Positions 15,730-24,500 of a stretch of 31,116 bases of DNA are shown here, in pieces; positions within the stretch are counted from its first letter, which is position 1; each line of letters opens with the position of its first letter. Both the position numbers and the translations under genes were made by a program. The stretch covers positions 1 to 31,116 of the forward strand of contig DEUB01000057.1 in assembly GCA_002362385.1 (NCBI GenBank), in the 5' to 3' direction. The notes beneath the pieces were generated by a model, which did not search any database, had not been told where the DNA came from, and saw only the letters and a list, made by a program, of their open reading frames with translations. The stretch comes from Lachnospiraceae bacterium UBA3273. GTDB taxonomy: Bacteria; Bacillota; Clostridia; Lachnospirales; Lachnospiraceae.

Positions 15730-16485
15730 CTAACTTTTAAATTTTCCGATAAAATCACGAATCCTCGGATTTTCGGACGCAAAAATCTCCTCCGGCGTAC
15801 CCTGCTCCTGTATGATGCCCTCTTCCATAAAAATGATCCTGTCGGAAAGCTCCTTTGCAAACTCCATCTCATGGGTCACGATGATCATTGTCATTTTCTG
15901 CTCCGCTAACTCCTTGATTACCTTTAATACCTCCGATGTGAGGATGGGATCGAGAGCGGACGTCGGTTCGTCAAAGAAAAGGATCTTGGGCTGTAACGCC
16001 AGCGCCCTTGCAATGGATACCCTCTGCTGCTGCCCGCCGGAAAGCTGATAGGGATAGGCGTCTCTTTTATCGGAAAGCCCCAGCTGCTTTAATAGCCTGT
16101 CCGCGCGCTCATAAGCCTCTTTCTTACTTATCTTATCTACGCTAACGGGTGCATCCGTGATATTTTTCAACACGCTGTAATGGGGGAACAACTGGAAATT
16201 CTGAAATACCAGCCCGAAATAATGATGAAATTTCTTAAGCTCCGGCTTTTCCGCATAAACGCTTTTTCCGCCCTCATCCTTAGCGGCATACTCTCCCATA
16301 TAGATCAGATCCCCGCCGTCCATTTTTTCCAGCATGGTGGCACAGCGCAAAAGAGTGGATTTGCCCGAACCGGAAGGTCCGATGATGGATACCACTTCCC
16401 CTTCCTTTACCGTCAGGGAGATATCTTTTAAAACTTCCAACCCGTGAAAAGCCTTTTTCATGTGGTTGATCTCCAATATATTCAT
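15730..16485 (-). CDS. Polar amino acid ABC transporter, ATP-binding protein
   Basis: A 251-residue ATPase that powers import through the permease encoded just upstream. Walker A is G-P-S-G-S-G-K-S-T (about 36-44), the Q-loop is V-F-Q-N-F-Q-L-F-P-H, the signature is L-S-G-G-Q-Q-Q-R, Walker B is I-L-F-F-D-E-P-T-S-A-L-D, and the switch histidine is in V-T-H-E-M. The motifs and the D-P-I-L-T-S-E-V run after Walker B are characteristic of the GlnQ/HisP/TcyC polar amino acid group. It is the third gene of its operon, 12 bases after the permease. No terminator is seen before the purC promoter, so read-through into purC-purF is possible. Confidence 0.95.
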   Translation of the reverse strand: MNILEINHMKKAFHGLEVLKDISLTVKEGEVVSIIGPSGSGKSTLLRCATMLEKMDGGDLIYMGEYAAKDEGGKSVYAEKPELKKFHHYFGLVFQNFQLFPHYSVLKNITDAPVSVDKISKKEAYERADRLLKQLGLSDKRDAYPYQLSGGQQQRVSIARALALQPKILFFDEPTSALDPILTSEVLKVIKELAEQKMTMIIVTHEMEFAKELSDRIIFMEEGIIQEQGTPEEIFASENPRIRDFIGKFKS

Positions 16486-16497
16486 GATTTCTCCCTC

Positions 16498-17148
16498 CTA
16501 TTTGTAATAATCAAGACTTTTCTCAATACGTTCCATGACAACAGCCACCAGCAGATTGAATATGTAATAGAAGACCGCCGCCACCACAAAAGGCATCATG
16601 GTCGTCTGGGCTGCCGCGATCTGTTTGGCAATGGTAAACATTTCCATGTAAGCAAGGGAAAATGCAAGGGACGTATCCTTGACCAGTGTAATGACCTCAT
16701 TGGTAACGGAAGGCAGGATCCTTTTAATGACCTGGGGCAGGATGATCTTTATAAAGGTCTGCGTCCTGGAATAGCCCAAGATCTTCGCCGCCTCATACTG
16801 TCCTATAGGCATGGACTCAATGCCGGAACGGTAAATTTCCGCAAAATAAGCGGCATAATTTAATACGAATCCAATGATGATGGCGACAAACCGGTAACTG
16901 CCGGAAATATTGATCCCAAAGAGGTAATACGGCCCGAAATATACCACCAAAAGCTGCAGCATCAGAGGCGTTCCCCTCATAATGGATATGTAAAATTTGA
17001 AAATGACCGCCACCAGCCTGTTTTTGGACATTCTTCCAAAGGAAATCAGCAATCCCAAAGGCAGGGACAATACAAGGGTCCATAGAAAGATCCCCACCGT
17101 CTTTAGCATGCCGCTTCCAAGCTGCTGTAAAATTGTTGCAAAATCCAT
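16498..17148 (-). CDS. Polar amino acid ABC transporter, permease
   Basis: 216 residues from the ATG at 17148, where GGAGG lies five bases upstream; a GTG at 17160 is also in frame but has no such site. It is a HisM/GlnP-type membrane protein with about five helices. The cytoplasmic coupling (EAA) loop reads Y-E-A-A-K-I-L-G-Y-S-R-T-Q-T-F-I-K-I-I-L-P-Q. The N-terminal part contains the family's M-R-G-T-P-L-M-L-Q-L. A single permease gene implies a homodimer channel. An attenuator-like terminator precedes it, so it should be made at lower levels than the binding protein. Confidence 0.94.
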   Translation of the reverse strand: MDFATILQQLGSGMLKTVGIFLWTLVLSLPLGLLISFGRMSKNRLVAVIFKFYISIMRGTPLMLQLLVVYFGPYYLFGINISGSYRFVAIIIGFVLNYAAYFAEIYRSGIESMPIGQYEAAKILGYSRTQTFIKIILPQVIKRILPSVTNEVITLVKDTSLAFSLAYMEMFTIAKQIAAAQTTMMPFVVAAVFYYIFNLLVAVVMERIEKSLDYYK

Positions 17149-17202
17149 AATTACCTCCACATGTATCTTAACTTATTCCCGGCGCTTTAGAAATCCTGTT
17201 TT

Positions 17203-17252
17203 CCAAAAACAAAAAGCCCTTGCAGCCAGCCTACCGCGGCCACAGGGGCTTT
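17203..17252 (-). terminator. Intra-operon attenuator between binding protein and permease genes
   Basis: The stem AAAGCCC (17213-17219) / GGGCTTT (17246-17252) encloses a GC-rich inner region. On the - strand it is followed by a T-rich tract TTTTTGTTTTT. It lies just after the binding-protein stop, a usual place for partial termination that keeps the binding protein in excess. Confidence 0.75.
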
Positions 17253-17258
17253 CCACTC

Positions 17259-18134
17259 TTACTCTAAGCAGATCTGATCGGAAATACCATACTTTTCTGC
17301 CAGCTCAGCTACAGTGCCGTCTTCTGCCAGTTTCTTAACATCCGCATTCACAATATCGCGAAGCTCTTCGTTTCCTAATTTAAAACCGATCGCATACTGC
17401 TCGGAATTTAAGGATTCTTCTAAAACCAAATAGCCTTCGCCCCTGGATTCGATCTGGTAATTAGCCACACCGATATCAATTGCAATGGCGTCTAAGCTTC
17501 CCGCCATAAGCTCGGTAAAGGCGGAATTGTAATCGGGGAACTGCTGTAAAGCGCCAAAGGTATCCGCAAGGGCTTTCTGCTGCTCCTCATCGGATAAAAC
17601 ATCCAGCGCCGCGCTTGCAGCCTGAACGCCTACAGTCTTTCCTGCAAGGTCCGATAAAGACGTAATGCCGCTGTCCTTTGCCACAACAATGACCTGACTG
17701 TTGTCACAGTAAGGATCGGACCATGTATAATCATCCTCACGGCCGTTCATGGTAAAGCCGTTCCAGATACAGTCAATGGACCCGGAATTTAATTCCATAT
17801 CCTTAGAATCCCAGTCGATAGGGGTCTTAACAAGCTCCCAGCCCTCCATATCGCAGACAGCCTGTGCCAGCTCCAAGTCAAAGCCTGTGTACTCGCCGTT
17901 GTCATCCATATAGCCGTAAGGGGGATACTCCGCATCAAAACCTACGGTAAAAGTAGTCCTTTCTCCTGAAGCCTGGTCCTCTGCCTCTTTGTCATCGGAA
18001 GCTTCTTTGGCATCCTCTGCCGTTTCATTTGTTCCATCTGTGTTTGCCGTCTCTGCGCCGTCATTTCCACAGCCGGTTAAAAGGGCCATGGACATAACAC
18101 CGCACAACAGCAATGCCAATGTCTTTTTCATCAT
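17259..18134 (-). CDS. Amino acid ABC transporter substrate-binding lipoprotein
   Basis: A 291-residue lipoprotein. The signal peptide ends in the lipobox L-L-T-G-C with Cys22 as the lipidated residue. An acidic, low-complexity linker follows (about 23-58), then an SBP_bac_3-type domain beginning F-T-V-G-F-D-A-E-Y-P-P-Y-G-Y, with G-F-D-L-E-L-A-Q-A-V and V-G-V-Q-A-A-S-A-A typical of polar amino acid binders. The ligand cannot be told; a conserved arginine for the carboxylate would be expected near F-T-M-N-G-R-E-D. GGAGGAG precedes two adjacent ATGs. It heads the operon (binding protein, permease, ATPase) behind a near-consensus promoter. Confidence 0.95.
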   Translation of the reverse strand: MMKKTLALLLCGVMSMALLTGCGNDGAETANTDGTNETAEDAKEASDDKEAEDQASGERTTFTVGFDAEYPPYGYMDDNGEYTGFDLELAQAVCDMEGWELVKTPIDWDSKDMELNSGSIDCIWNGFTMNGREDDYTWSDPYCDNSQVIVVAKDSGITSLSDLAGKTVGVQAASAALDVLSDEEQQKALADTFGALQQFPDYNSAFTELMAGSLDAIAIDIGVANYQIESRGEGYLVLEESLNSEQYAIGFKLGNEELRDIVNADVKKLAEDGTVAELAEKYGISDQICLE

Positions 18135-18243
18135 AATCTCCTCCTGTAAATCCTCGCCCGTTTTCTTTTGCTCCCGGCTTGTCCGTTTAAGACCTCAGCC
18201 GCCGGATTTTTACAAAAAGCGGGAACCCATAAATTACTTTGTC

Positions 18244-18272
18244 ATAGTATCATGCTAAAGCGTTTCTGTCAA
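18244..18272 (-). promoter_or_regulatory. Promoter of the amino acid ABC transporter operon
   Basis: On the - strand, a perfect -35 TTGACA (18267-18272) and TACTAT (18244-18249) have a 17-base spacer. The -35 begins 8 bases after the stop codon of the preceding gene. The leader of about 100 nt can form CCGGC...GCCGG, but I recognise no known riboswitch or T-box. Confidence 0.85.
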
Positions 18273-18280
18273 TAAAAACC

Positions 18281-19468
18281 CTACAACCCGAACCGCTTTT
18301 CATAAACCGAAACCATATCGAGGATCTCCTCTCCGTACCGGGGATACTCTTTTACCAGGTTCATGATCTCCTCTTTTGCGCTCTTTGCATTTTCTGTATT
18401 ATAATCTATCTGCTTTCTCAAATTCTGCCTTCTTAAGATCATATTATGGCGTATTTCCACCATTTCCTTGGGGTCTATGAGAGCCTTTGTCTGATGCACC
18501 CAGATGACCGGATCAAAAAGCTGATAATTTTTCAGCTGCTTAACGAGCTGTCCGCTGAAAAAGTCCAGATCCTCTTCGGTCCTTTTTATTTTCTGGCGTT
18601 CCTCTTTTTCCACCTGATATTTTGCCCACAGCTCCTTAAGTCTTTCCGCGCTTCCGGTTCCGTATTTCACATACAGATAGTCCAAAAGATTGGTATTGTT
18701 TACCAAGCGTATCTTAACCTTATTCTGTAAAAGGATTACCTTATTTAAACTGGAAGAGGCCACATGAAGCTCTCTGTCCGCCTCTTTGTATTTCACGAAC
18801 AGAGCGGTCATTACCAGCGCCGCAACAATGGCCATGATCAGGTAGCCGATTTTTGCATCCATGGATAATAAAAGCTCCAGACAGAGCAGCATGACCACAC
18901 AGGCTGCTGCCGCGATCACGCAGATGACCGTCATCCCCCTTGTATTTATAAGGGAAACCCTCGCTTCGTTCATCCTGTATCTGCAGGCGTGCTTCTCGCC
19001 CTCTAAACGCTGCAGATCCTTTTTGATCTTCTCCTGGTATTCTTCCGCTTCCTTTAATTTCCGGATGCCTTCTTCCGCTTCCTCCTCCATACGCTCCATC
19101 CGCCTGTAATCGGATTCCGCCATATGGCTGCTCCTGCTCTCAAACTGCTCTCTGTCCCCGTCTAAGGTATAGATAGCCTTGGCATGTTCCTCTACAAGGC
19201 TTTTTTCATATTCCGGCAGCGCGTCGATCTCCTCCATATCCTTTAAATAGGCATTTACCAGCCGGTATTCATCCTGGAGCCTTTCAATTTCCGCCGCCGA
19301 TTCCCGCATCTGTTCCAGACAGTTTTCCACATATTTCTTTCTCTGTCTTTCGTCGGTAACATCCAGCATCTCCCTGCCGTTATACTTTCCCCCGGCTTCC
19401 TCCTGCTGTGCCTCCTCCAAAGGCTGGTATTCGGTTCTTTTTCGAAATAATTTTTTAAAAATATTCAT
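18281..19468 (-). CDS. Membrane-anchored coiled-coil protein, unknown function
   Basis: 395 residues from the ATG at 19468 (GAGGAG just upstream, fitting a start that overlaps the previous gene by 14 bases). A basic N terminus (M-N-I-F-K-K-L-F-R-K-R) leads into long charged helices, about residues 35-180, strongly coiled-coil in character. Two membrane helices follow: M-T-V-I-C-V-I-A-A-A-A-C-V-V-M-L-L-C-L and I-G-Y-L-I-M-A-I-V-A-A-L-V-M-T-A-L. A second helical cytoplasmic part ends the protein. Both ends are thus predicted on the same, cytoplasmic side. It is the last gene of the four-gene operon with the Hsp70-like protein and may tether that machinery to the membrane (inference). Family not recognised. 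Confidence 0.8.
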   Translation of the reverse strand: MNIFKKLFRKRTEYQPLEEAQQEEAGGKYNGREMLDVTDERQRKKYVENCLEQMRESAAEIERLQDEYRLVNAYLKDMEEIDALPEYEKSLVEEHAKAIYTLDGDREQFESRSSHMAESDYRRMERMEEEAEEGIRKLKEAEEYQEKIKKDLQRLEGEKHACRYRMNEARVSLINTRGMTVICVIAAAACVVMLLCLELLLSMDAKIGYLIMAIVAALVMTALFVKYKEADRELHVASSSLNKVILLQNKVKIRLVNNTNLLDYLYVKYGTGSAERLKELWAKYQVEKEERQKIKRTEEDLDFFSGQLVKQLKNYQLFDPVIWVHQTKALIDPKEMVEIRHNMILRRQNLRKQIDYNTENAKSAKEEIMNLVKEYPRYGEEILDMVSVYEKRFGL

Positions 19469-20282
19469 GAACTCCTCTTTTCCATTCCTCCATAAGTTCC
19501 TTAAGGCGCACGTAATATTCCTTCTCCCTGCCCCCGGGTCTTCTCTCAAAGCCTGCAAGCTCCTTTGCCAGAGGCTCTTTTTCCCATTGCTCCAAAAGCC
19601 CTGCGCATTCGTTTTTCATAGGAGCTGCAAAAGTCAAAAACTCCTCATGTTCCGCAAGAAAGCTTTCCCATTCCCGCTCGTTTAAGACCATGTATTTGCA
19701 AAACAGCGCCGCCATCAGATCGCCGCCCCTGTCGATATTCATTGCCGCCGCTTTCATAAACCATTCATAGGCGATATCGTAGTAAAACATATTGCCATAA
19801 CAGCAGCCCACGTTATAAAGAAGGCTGTGCTGCATTTTTTCATCGTCAAAGGCTTCCTTTGAGAGCAGATCCCGATAGATGCCGATCGCTTCCCCGTATC
19901 TTTCTCCCAGATAAAGCAGATCGCCCCGGCTTTTTCTTCTTTCGTTGATGCCTAACGCCGCAGACTTCTTTATTTTTTCACAGACCGCTTCCCGCTCCTG
20001 TTTGGAAAGATAGTCCATATAGGCAAAGATCTGTCCGGCAACCCGTTCCGCTCTGGGATCCTTGTGAAGCACCACGTCAATGCTGGCGTATAAATCCGGC
20101 AGGCCGCATTCATCCCTTATCCAAAGGGCCAGCTTCGGTTTCAGTAATTCGCCGTCGCACAGCAGCGCGTTGCTGTAGATATAATAACAGAGTTCTTCCA
20201 TGGAATAAAGATAAAGTTTTAAATCTTCGATCCAATAAGGTTTATCTGCAGTTTTTCCTTTGCAAAATACTACATAACTCAT
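19455..20282 (-). CDS. TPR-like helical protein of the Hsp70-like operon
   Basis: A 275-residue soluble protein. After an N-terminal helical domain (about 20-105, including S-M-E-E-L-C-Y-Y-I-Y-S-N-A-L-L) come helix pairs resembling tetratricopeptide repeats. These are R-K-S-R-G-D-L-L-Y-L-G-E-R-Y-G-E-A-I-G-I-Y followed by L-L-Y-N-V-G-C-C-Y-G-N and Y-D-I-A-Y-E-W-F-M-K-A-A-A-M, about residues 115-185. Such repeats usually bind partner proteins. Its ATG overlaps the stop of the Hsp70-like gene by four bases, and the next gene starts inside its end, so all are translationally coupled. Likely an adaptor; family not recognised. Confidence 0.8.
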   Translation of the reverse strand: MSYVVFCKGKTADKPYWIEDLKLYLYSMEELCYYIYSNALLCDGELLKPKLALWIRDECGLPDLYASIDVVLHKDPRAERVAGQIFAYMDYLSKQEREAVCEKIKKSAALGINERRKSRGDLLYLGERYGEAIGIYRDLLSKEAFDDEKMQHSLLYNVGCCYGNMFYYDIAYEWFMKAAAMNIDRGGDLMAALFCKYMVLNEREWESFLAEHEEFLTFAAPMKNECAGLLEQWEKEPLAKELAGFERRPGGREKEYYVRLKELMEEWKRGVHEYF

Positions 20283-21544
20283 AGATTTCCCCCGAGAGAA
20301 ATGATTTCCTCATATTTTTTTCCGTCGGCTTTGTAAAACATGCCAAGCCCTATATCCTCTACCGCAACGGACAGTTCGTCTTCCGTTTTCATGGACAGAC
20401 GGCATTTAAACCGTAAGCTCTTTGGTTCTCTTCCTTTTATTTCCGGCAGAATTACCGGAACGATCCGCTCCCTTCTTCCGTCCAAAGGGGCCAGGACGAT
20501 GGGCAGATGCATATCCTCCCCCGGCATAAAGGTAAACTCCGCGTCCGCCTCAAACCAGTTGGTGCCCCCGTCCAAAAGGATCTTTCGTACTGTCTTTCCC
20601 TGCTCCATGCGTAAGACGCCGATATTGACCTTTAATTTTTCCCTGCCCAGATACAGGTACGCCCTGGCGTTTTCCCCGGGAGCTATCCGCTCCATGCCGC
20701 TTAGACAAGCGCCTTTGCTGTATAGATTGCTGCCGGAAAACACTCTTCTGTTCCTGCAGATAAGCTTTAAGGTTTTTTTACACCATTCTTTTTCAAATAT
20801 CTTTCCGGTCAGGTAAATACTGGTAACGATATGCCCTTCCAAAAAGCCTTCCATAACTTCACAGACCGTCTCGTCCAACACTTCCAGATAGCGGTCCTTC
20901 TCCATGATCGATGAGAATTCCTCCGGAATCCCTATCTCTTTATATTCCTTTAAATCTATCGTCGTGACGATGGGCCTGGATTTGTGGTTCATCTCCACGC
21001 GATAGGTTTTTAAGTACATTTCCGAAAAATCTATGACGCCTACCTCATAGCTCCAAAGCTCTTTGGGCTGGTTGATGGTATAATAAAACAGGCTTTCCAC
21101 CTTCTGTTCAAAAAAGAACTCTTCAATTTCCTTAAAAGCGGATTTTACCTTTTCCAAAAGTCTTACCATCTCCGGCGTCAGGTAATTTACCGATATCACA
21201 AGGACCCTGATCTTTCCATGCTCTTTATACACGCCCAGCTGCGACAGACAATCCCTTATAAACAGGATCAGCAGGTCCAAAGCGTCTGTTTCCTGTCCGT
21301 CTATTTCCAATACTTCCTCTTTTAGGGCTGCATAAAGAAGCCCTTCTACAAGGCTTCCTTTCCCCGATGCGGCAAATTTCTGTGCCTCTTTCCCGTAAAA
21401 CCACTGATTTGCGCCATTCCTTTTACAGATACAGACAGGAATGTCGTAAACATCGCCTTCCTCTTTGTCAAAGGTCACAAAGCTTAGCTGCGCATATTCA
21501 TTTCCCAGATCAAGACCGATCACATACTCTCCGGTTTCGCTCAT
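20279..21544 (-). CDS. Hsp70-like (actin-fold) ATPase, resembles DUF5716
   Basis: A 421-residue protein with the landmarks of the Hsp70/actin ATPase fold. The phosphate-1 loop is V-I-G-L-D-L-G-N-E-Y-A-Q (8-19). A segment like the DnaK V-P-A-Y-F stretch reads V-L-V-I-S-V-N-Y-L-T-P-E-M (about 114-126). The phosphate-2 position reads V-G-V-I-D-F-S-E-M (168-176) instead of D-L-G-G-G-T, a strong degeneration. The adenosine motif is S-I-Y-L-T-G-K-I-F (242-250), followed by S-K-G-A-C. The C-terminal part (about 290-405) resembles the DnaK beta-sandwich substrate domain, ending D-E-L-S-V-A-V-E-D-I-G. ATP binding is plausible, hydrolysis less certain. It is the second gene of the operon, 15 bases after the giant protein gene. 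The family name is from memory. Confidence 0.8.
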   Translation of the reverse strand: MSETGEYVIGLDLGNEYAQLSFVTFDKEEGDVYDIPVCICKRNGANQWFYGKEAQKFAASGKGSLVEGLLYAALKEEVLEIDGQETDALDLLILFIRDCLSQLGVYKEHGKIRVLVISVNYLTPEMVRLLEKVKSAFKEIEEFFFEQKVESLFYYTINQPKELWSYEVGVIDFSEMYLKTYRVEMNHKSRPIVTTIDLKEYKEIGIPEEFSSIMEKDRYLEVLDETVCEVMEGFLEGHIVTSIYLTGKIFEKEWCKKTLKLICRNRRVFSGSNLYSKGACLSGMERIAPGENARAYLYLGREKLKVNIGVLRMEQGKTVRKILLDGGTNWFEADAEFTFMPGEDMHLPIVLAPLDGRRERIVPVILPEIKGREPKSLRFKCRLSMKTEDELSVAVEDIGLGMFYKADGKKYEEIISLGGNL

Positions 21545-21559
21545 ATTTTTTTGTCCCTT

Positions 21560-24500
21560 CTATTGTATATGCAGCATTTTTGCGGTCAGATACCCGTTCC
21601 GGGCATATTCCCCGACTAAAACGTCTGCCGTAGCATAATCGTGCACTTCCATGGATAATAAAATATCATTTAAAAGCCTGAACCTCCCGTGTCCGCCCTC
21701 TCCCATAACGCCGCTTTGTTCCAGGCTTCCGCTCATCACAAACTGTTCCTGTTCCCCGCTGCCTTCCGTTACATAATACTGCAGTTGCTCTCCGAAAAAC
21801 AAGCGGAATTCTTTTTGATAGATCCCCTGATAGATTTCCACCATTTCCTCAGTGCAGTAGCCGCCGTCCTCCCCGTTATCCTTATCCAGGATATAGTGTA
21901 TGGCCACTCCGGCTCCCGGCCTTGTATGATATTCTATATAGCTTTTTTCCCCATAAATTTCAAGCCGGGGACACAGCGCCTCATAGGCGCCGAAAAATGA
22001 AAAATAAATCCCTTTTTCCAGGCTTTCTTCCAAAAGCCTTTTGCACAGCGCTTTTTCTTCCTCGGACAACACCTGAATGCGGGTACTGTTATATTTTAAA
22101 ACCGCCGCCCCTGCTTCCGGCAGGAATTCTCCGCCGTCCATCATATATTCCTCCAGCTTAAAAAACAGTTCTTCCTCTACCGCTTCCTCCCTCACAAGAT
22201 ACTCCCTCGCCCTCATGGAGAGAAAAAGCCTTGAAAGCTCGCCTCCGCCCCCATGCCCGCAGTAATAGGAAAATATTTTCCCCCTGTCGGAGGTATAGGC
22301 ATCCGTAAACAGGATCTGTTCCAGTATCCGTTGTGCCAAAGGCAGGGCGTTTACTTCCATTGCAACAGCCGCCTTCCAGACGTCGCGCATCTGTTTAACG
22401 GTTCCCCGGAACCAGTCCGCAAGATAGCATATCATGGTTTCCGTATATTTTCCGTTCTCAAATACCCGGTAAGTCAGGTTTACCAGCTTTTTGTCATAGC
22501 CGCCCTCCCTGTCCTCTATAGCGACCTGGCACAATCTTGCCATGATCTTGCTTTCTATTTTTTCGCAGCCGTAGGAAAGGGCATGGGAAAACGCCTTTTC
22601 ATAAAAGCCTCTCTCACAGAGGATCGTGACAAATTCCGTCCTGTCTTTTCCTTCAAAATCCCATATGTCAAGGCTTTGCAGATAATCGTCCAATTCCTCC
22701 AAAAGGCCGAACCGGACATATGCATGAAGAAGCTTTCCTGCCGTTTCCCTCTTAAACTGCTCCGTCAGCTCCTCTCTGTTTAAAAGCCACCGGTAAACCT
22801 TTTCCACCGCCGCTAAATCTTCTTTTCCCTTTATCCTTTCCAAAGGCTCTGTGGCACACTTGTGAAAACACACGCCGAAATTAGTCATTTCACAGTTTTT
22901 GAGAAGACGTTTCATCCTTTCGAATCCAAGCAGGGGATGGACCTCATAGCCTGATTCAAGATAACGGCACAACCCCTTTTCATCCTCAAAAAGCAGTACG
23001 TAATCCTCTGAATAGATCATGACAACGGCGCGGCCGTTTTTGACAGGAAATCTCTCCTGCTTTTTTACTCCTGCATGTCTGACTATGCAATATTTAAAAT
23101 CCTTCCGCTCCACGATTACTTCCCCTGCAAAAACAAGCCCTAAAAGCTGTTCCTGCATTTTGGGGTCCATGTCCTCAGGCAGCAATATGTTTCTGTAGAG
23201 ATAAGAAAGGCTTTCGTCGATCCTCCCTGCTGCCAGCTGCTTTAAAACAAAGCTCCTGATCTTCTCCTCATATTCCGGCTTTAACTCTTCCCGCTGCCTG
23301 ATGATCTTTGCATATACATAAGCAAGATGCCCTTCATCCAGTGAAGTGTCAAAGGCAAAATACCTGACCGCCTCCTTTGGTAAAACGGCCAGATTGTCAA
23401 ATTCCAGGGACCGCACATAGGCCTCATAGAGTCCTGTGATCCTGCAGTCGTACAAAATGCCCTTTTCAAACCATTTTGCCGCTTCCTTTCCCTTACAGCC
23501 GCCCCTCATATATTGAAGGCACATGGCTTTGACCATTTTTTCCTCATCCTTTGCCGGATACTTTTCCAAAAGAGCTACCAGCTGCGGATAGTAATCCTTT
23601 GCCGATTCCGCCGCCATATAGATCCGGTCTGCAAATTCTTCCGTTATAAGATTATAGCGCTCCATAAAAAGAAGCAGTTGTATTTCAAAAACATCCATTA
23701 TGGTAAAAAGTGCGGGATTTTCCAATACTACCATGGCGGCTTCCAGATAGAGCACAGGACTGAAACATCCCTTTTCCCACAGTTCCTTCAGCTTCCGGTA
23801 TACATTTCCCGGACTTGTTACCCTGAGATTTTCTTTGTGCATATATCCCCAATATAGAATAAACCGGTCAGGATACTGTCTGGCGTACCGATTTAACGCC
23901 TCCTTTGCTTCCTCTCTGTCCTCTCCCTTGGCCATGGAAGCCAGATACAGATAGTAGCCGTAAACAGACAGCGGGACCTGCACTCCCTCCATCATTCTTT
24001 TTGCATGCCGTAACAGCCATGTGGCAACATTTTCCTGTCCCCGCAGAAGTTTCAGATGGATATCATACAGCGCAGGCATCAAAGCCTCCGTCCCTCTCAC
24101 ATGGTCCAATACGTCGGCTGCGATCTTTTCACATTCTTCCCCGCTCTTTGCGCCTGTGCGGTAATCCAGATAAAGCCGCATCAAAAGATCCGTTACCTGC
24201 TTGTCCCGCCGCCCTGCGATCTGTTTCCCGGAAAGGCCTTCCCAATGATCTACAAGGATCTCGCAGGTAATCTCGGATATTTCGCTTCTCAGTTGTATTC
24301 TGGCGGTATTTTTCCCCCTGTGCAGTTTCTTCCTGTCCACATTTATTTTTATAACTGCCGTATTATTGGTAAAGTCCGCCTGTGTAAGCGTCTGCTCATC
24401 TTTTGTGACAAAGGAACCTTGTACGGAAACAGAAAGCCTTGTATTTCCCCAGCCGTTTCTATGGATCTCTATTTCCACCACATCGGGAACGTCTTCTTTT

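Noticed and set aside
18135..18243. T-box or amino-acid riboswitch in the transporter leader
   Set aside because: A CCGGC/GCCGG pairing exists, but there is no T-box sequence, terminator/antiterminator pair or known aptamer core.
22253..22783. 176-codon open frame on + inside the giant protein gene
   Set aside because: Antisense shadow of a long real gene; no ribosome binding site or recognisable protein features.
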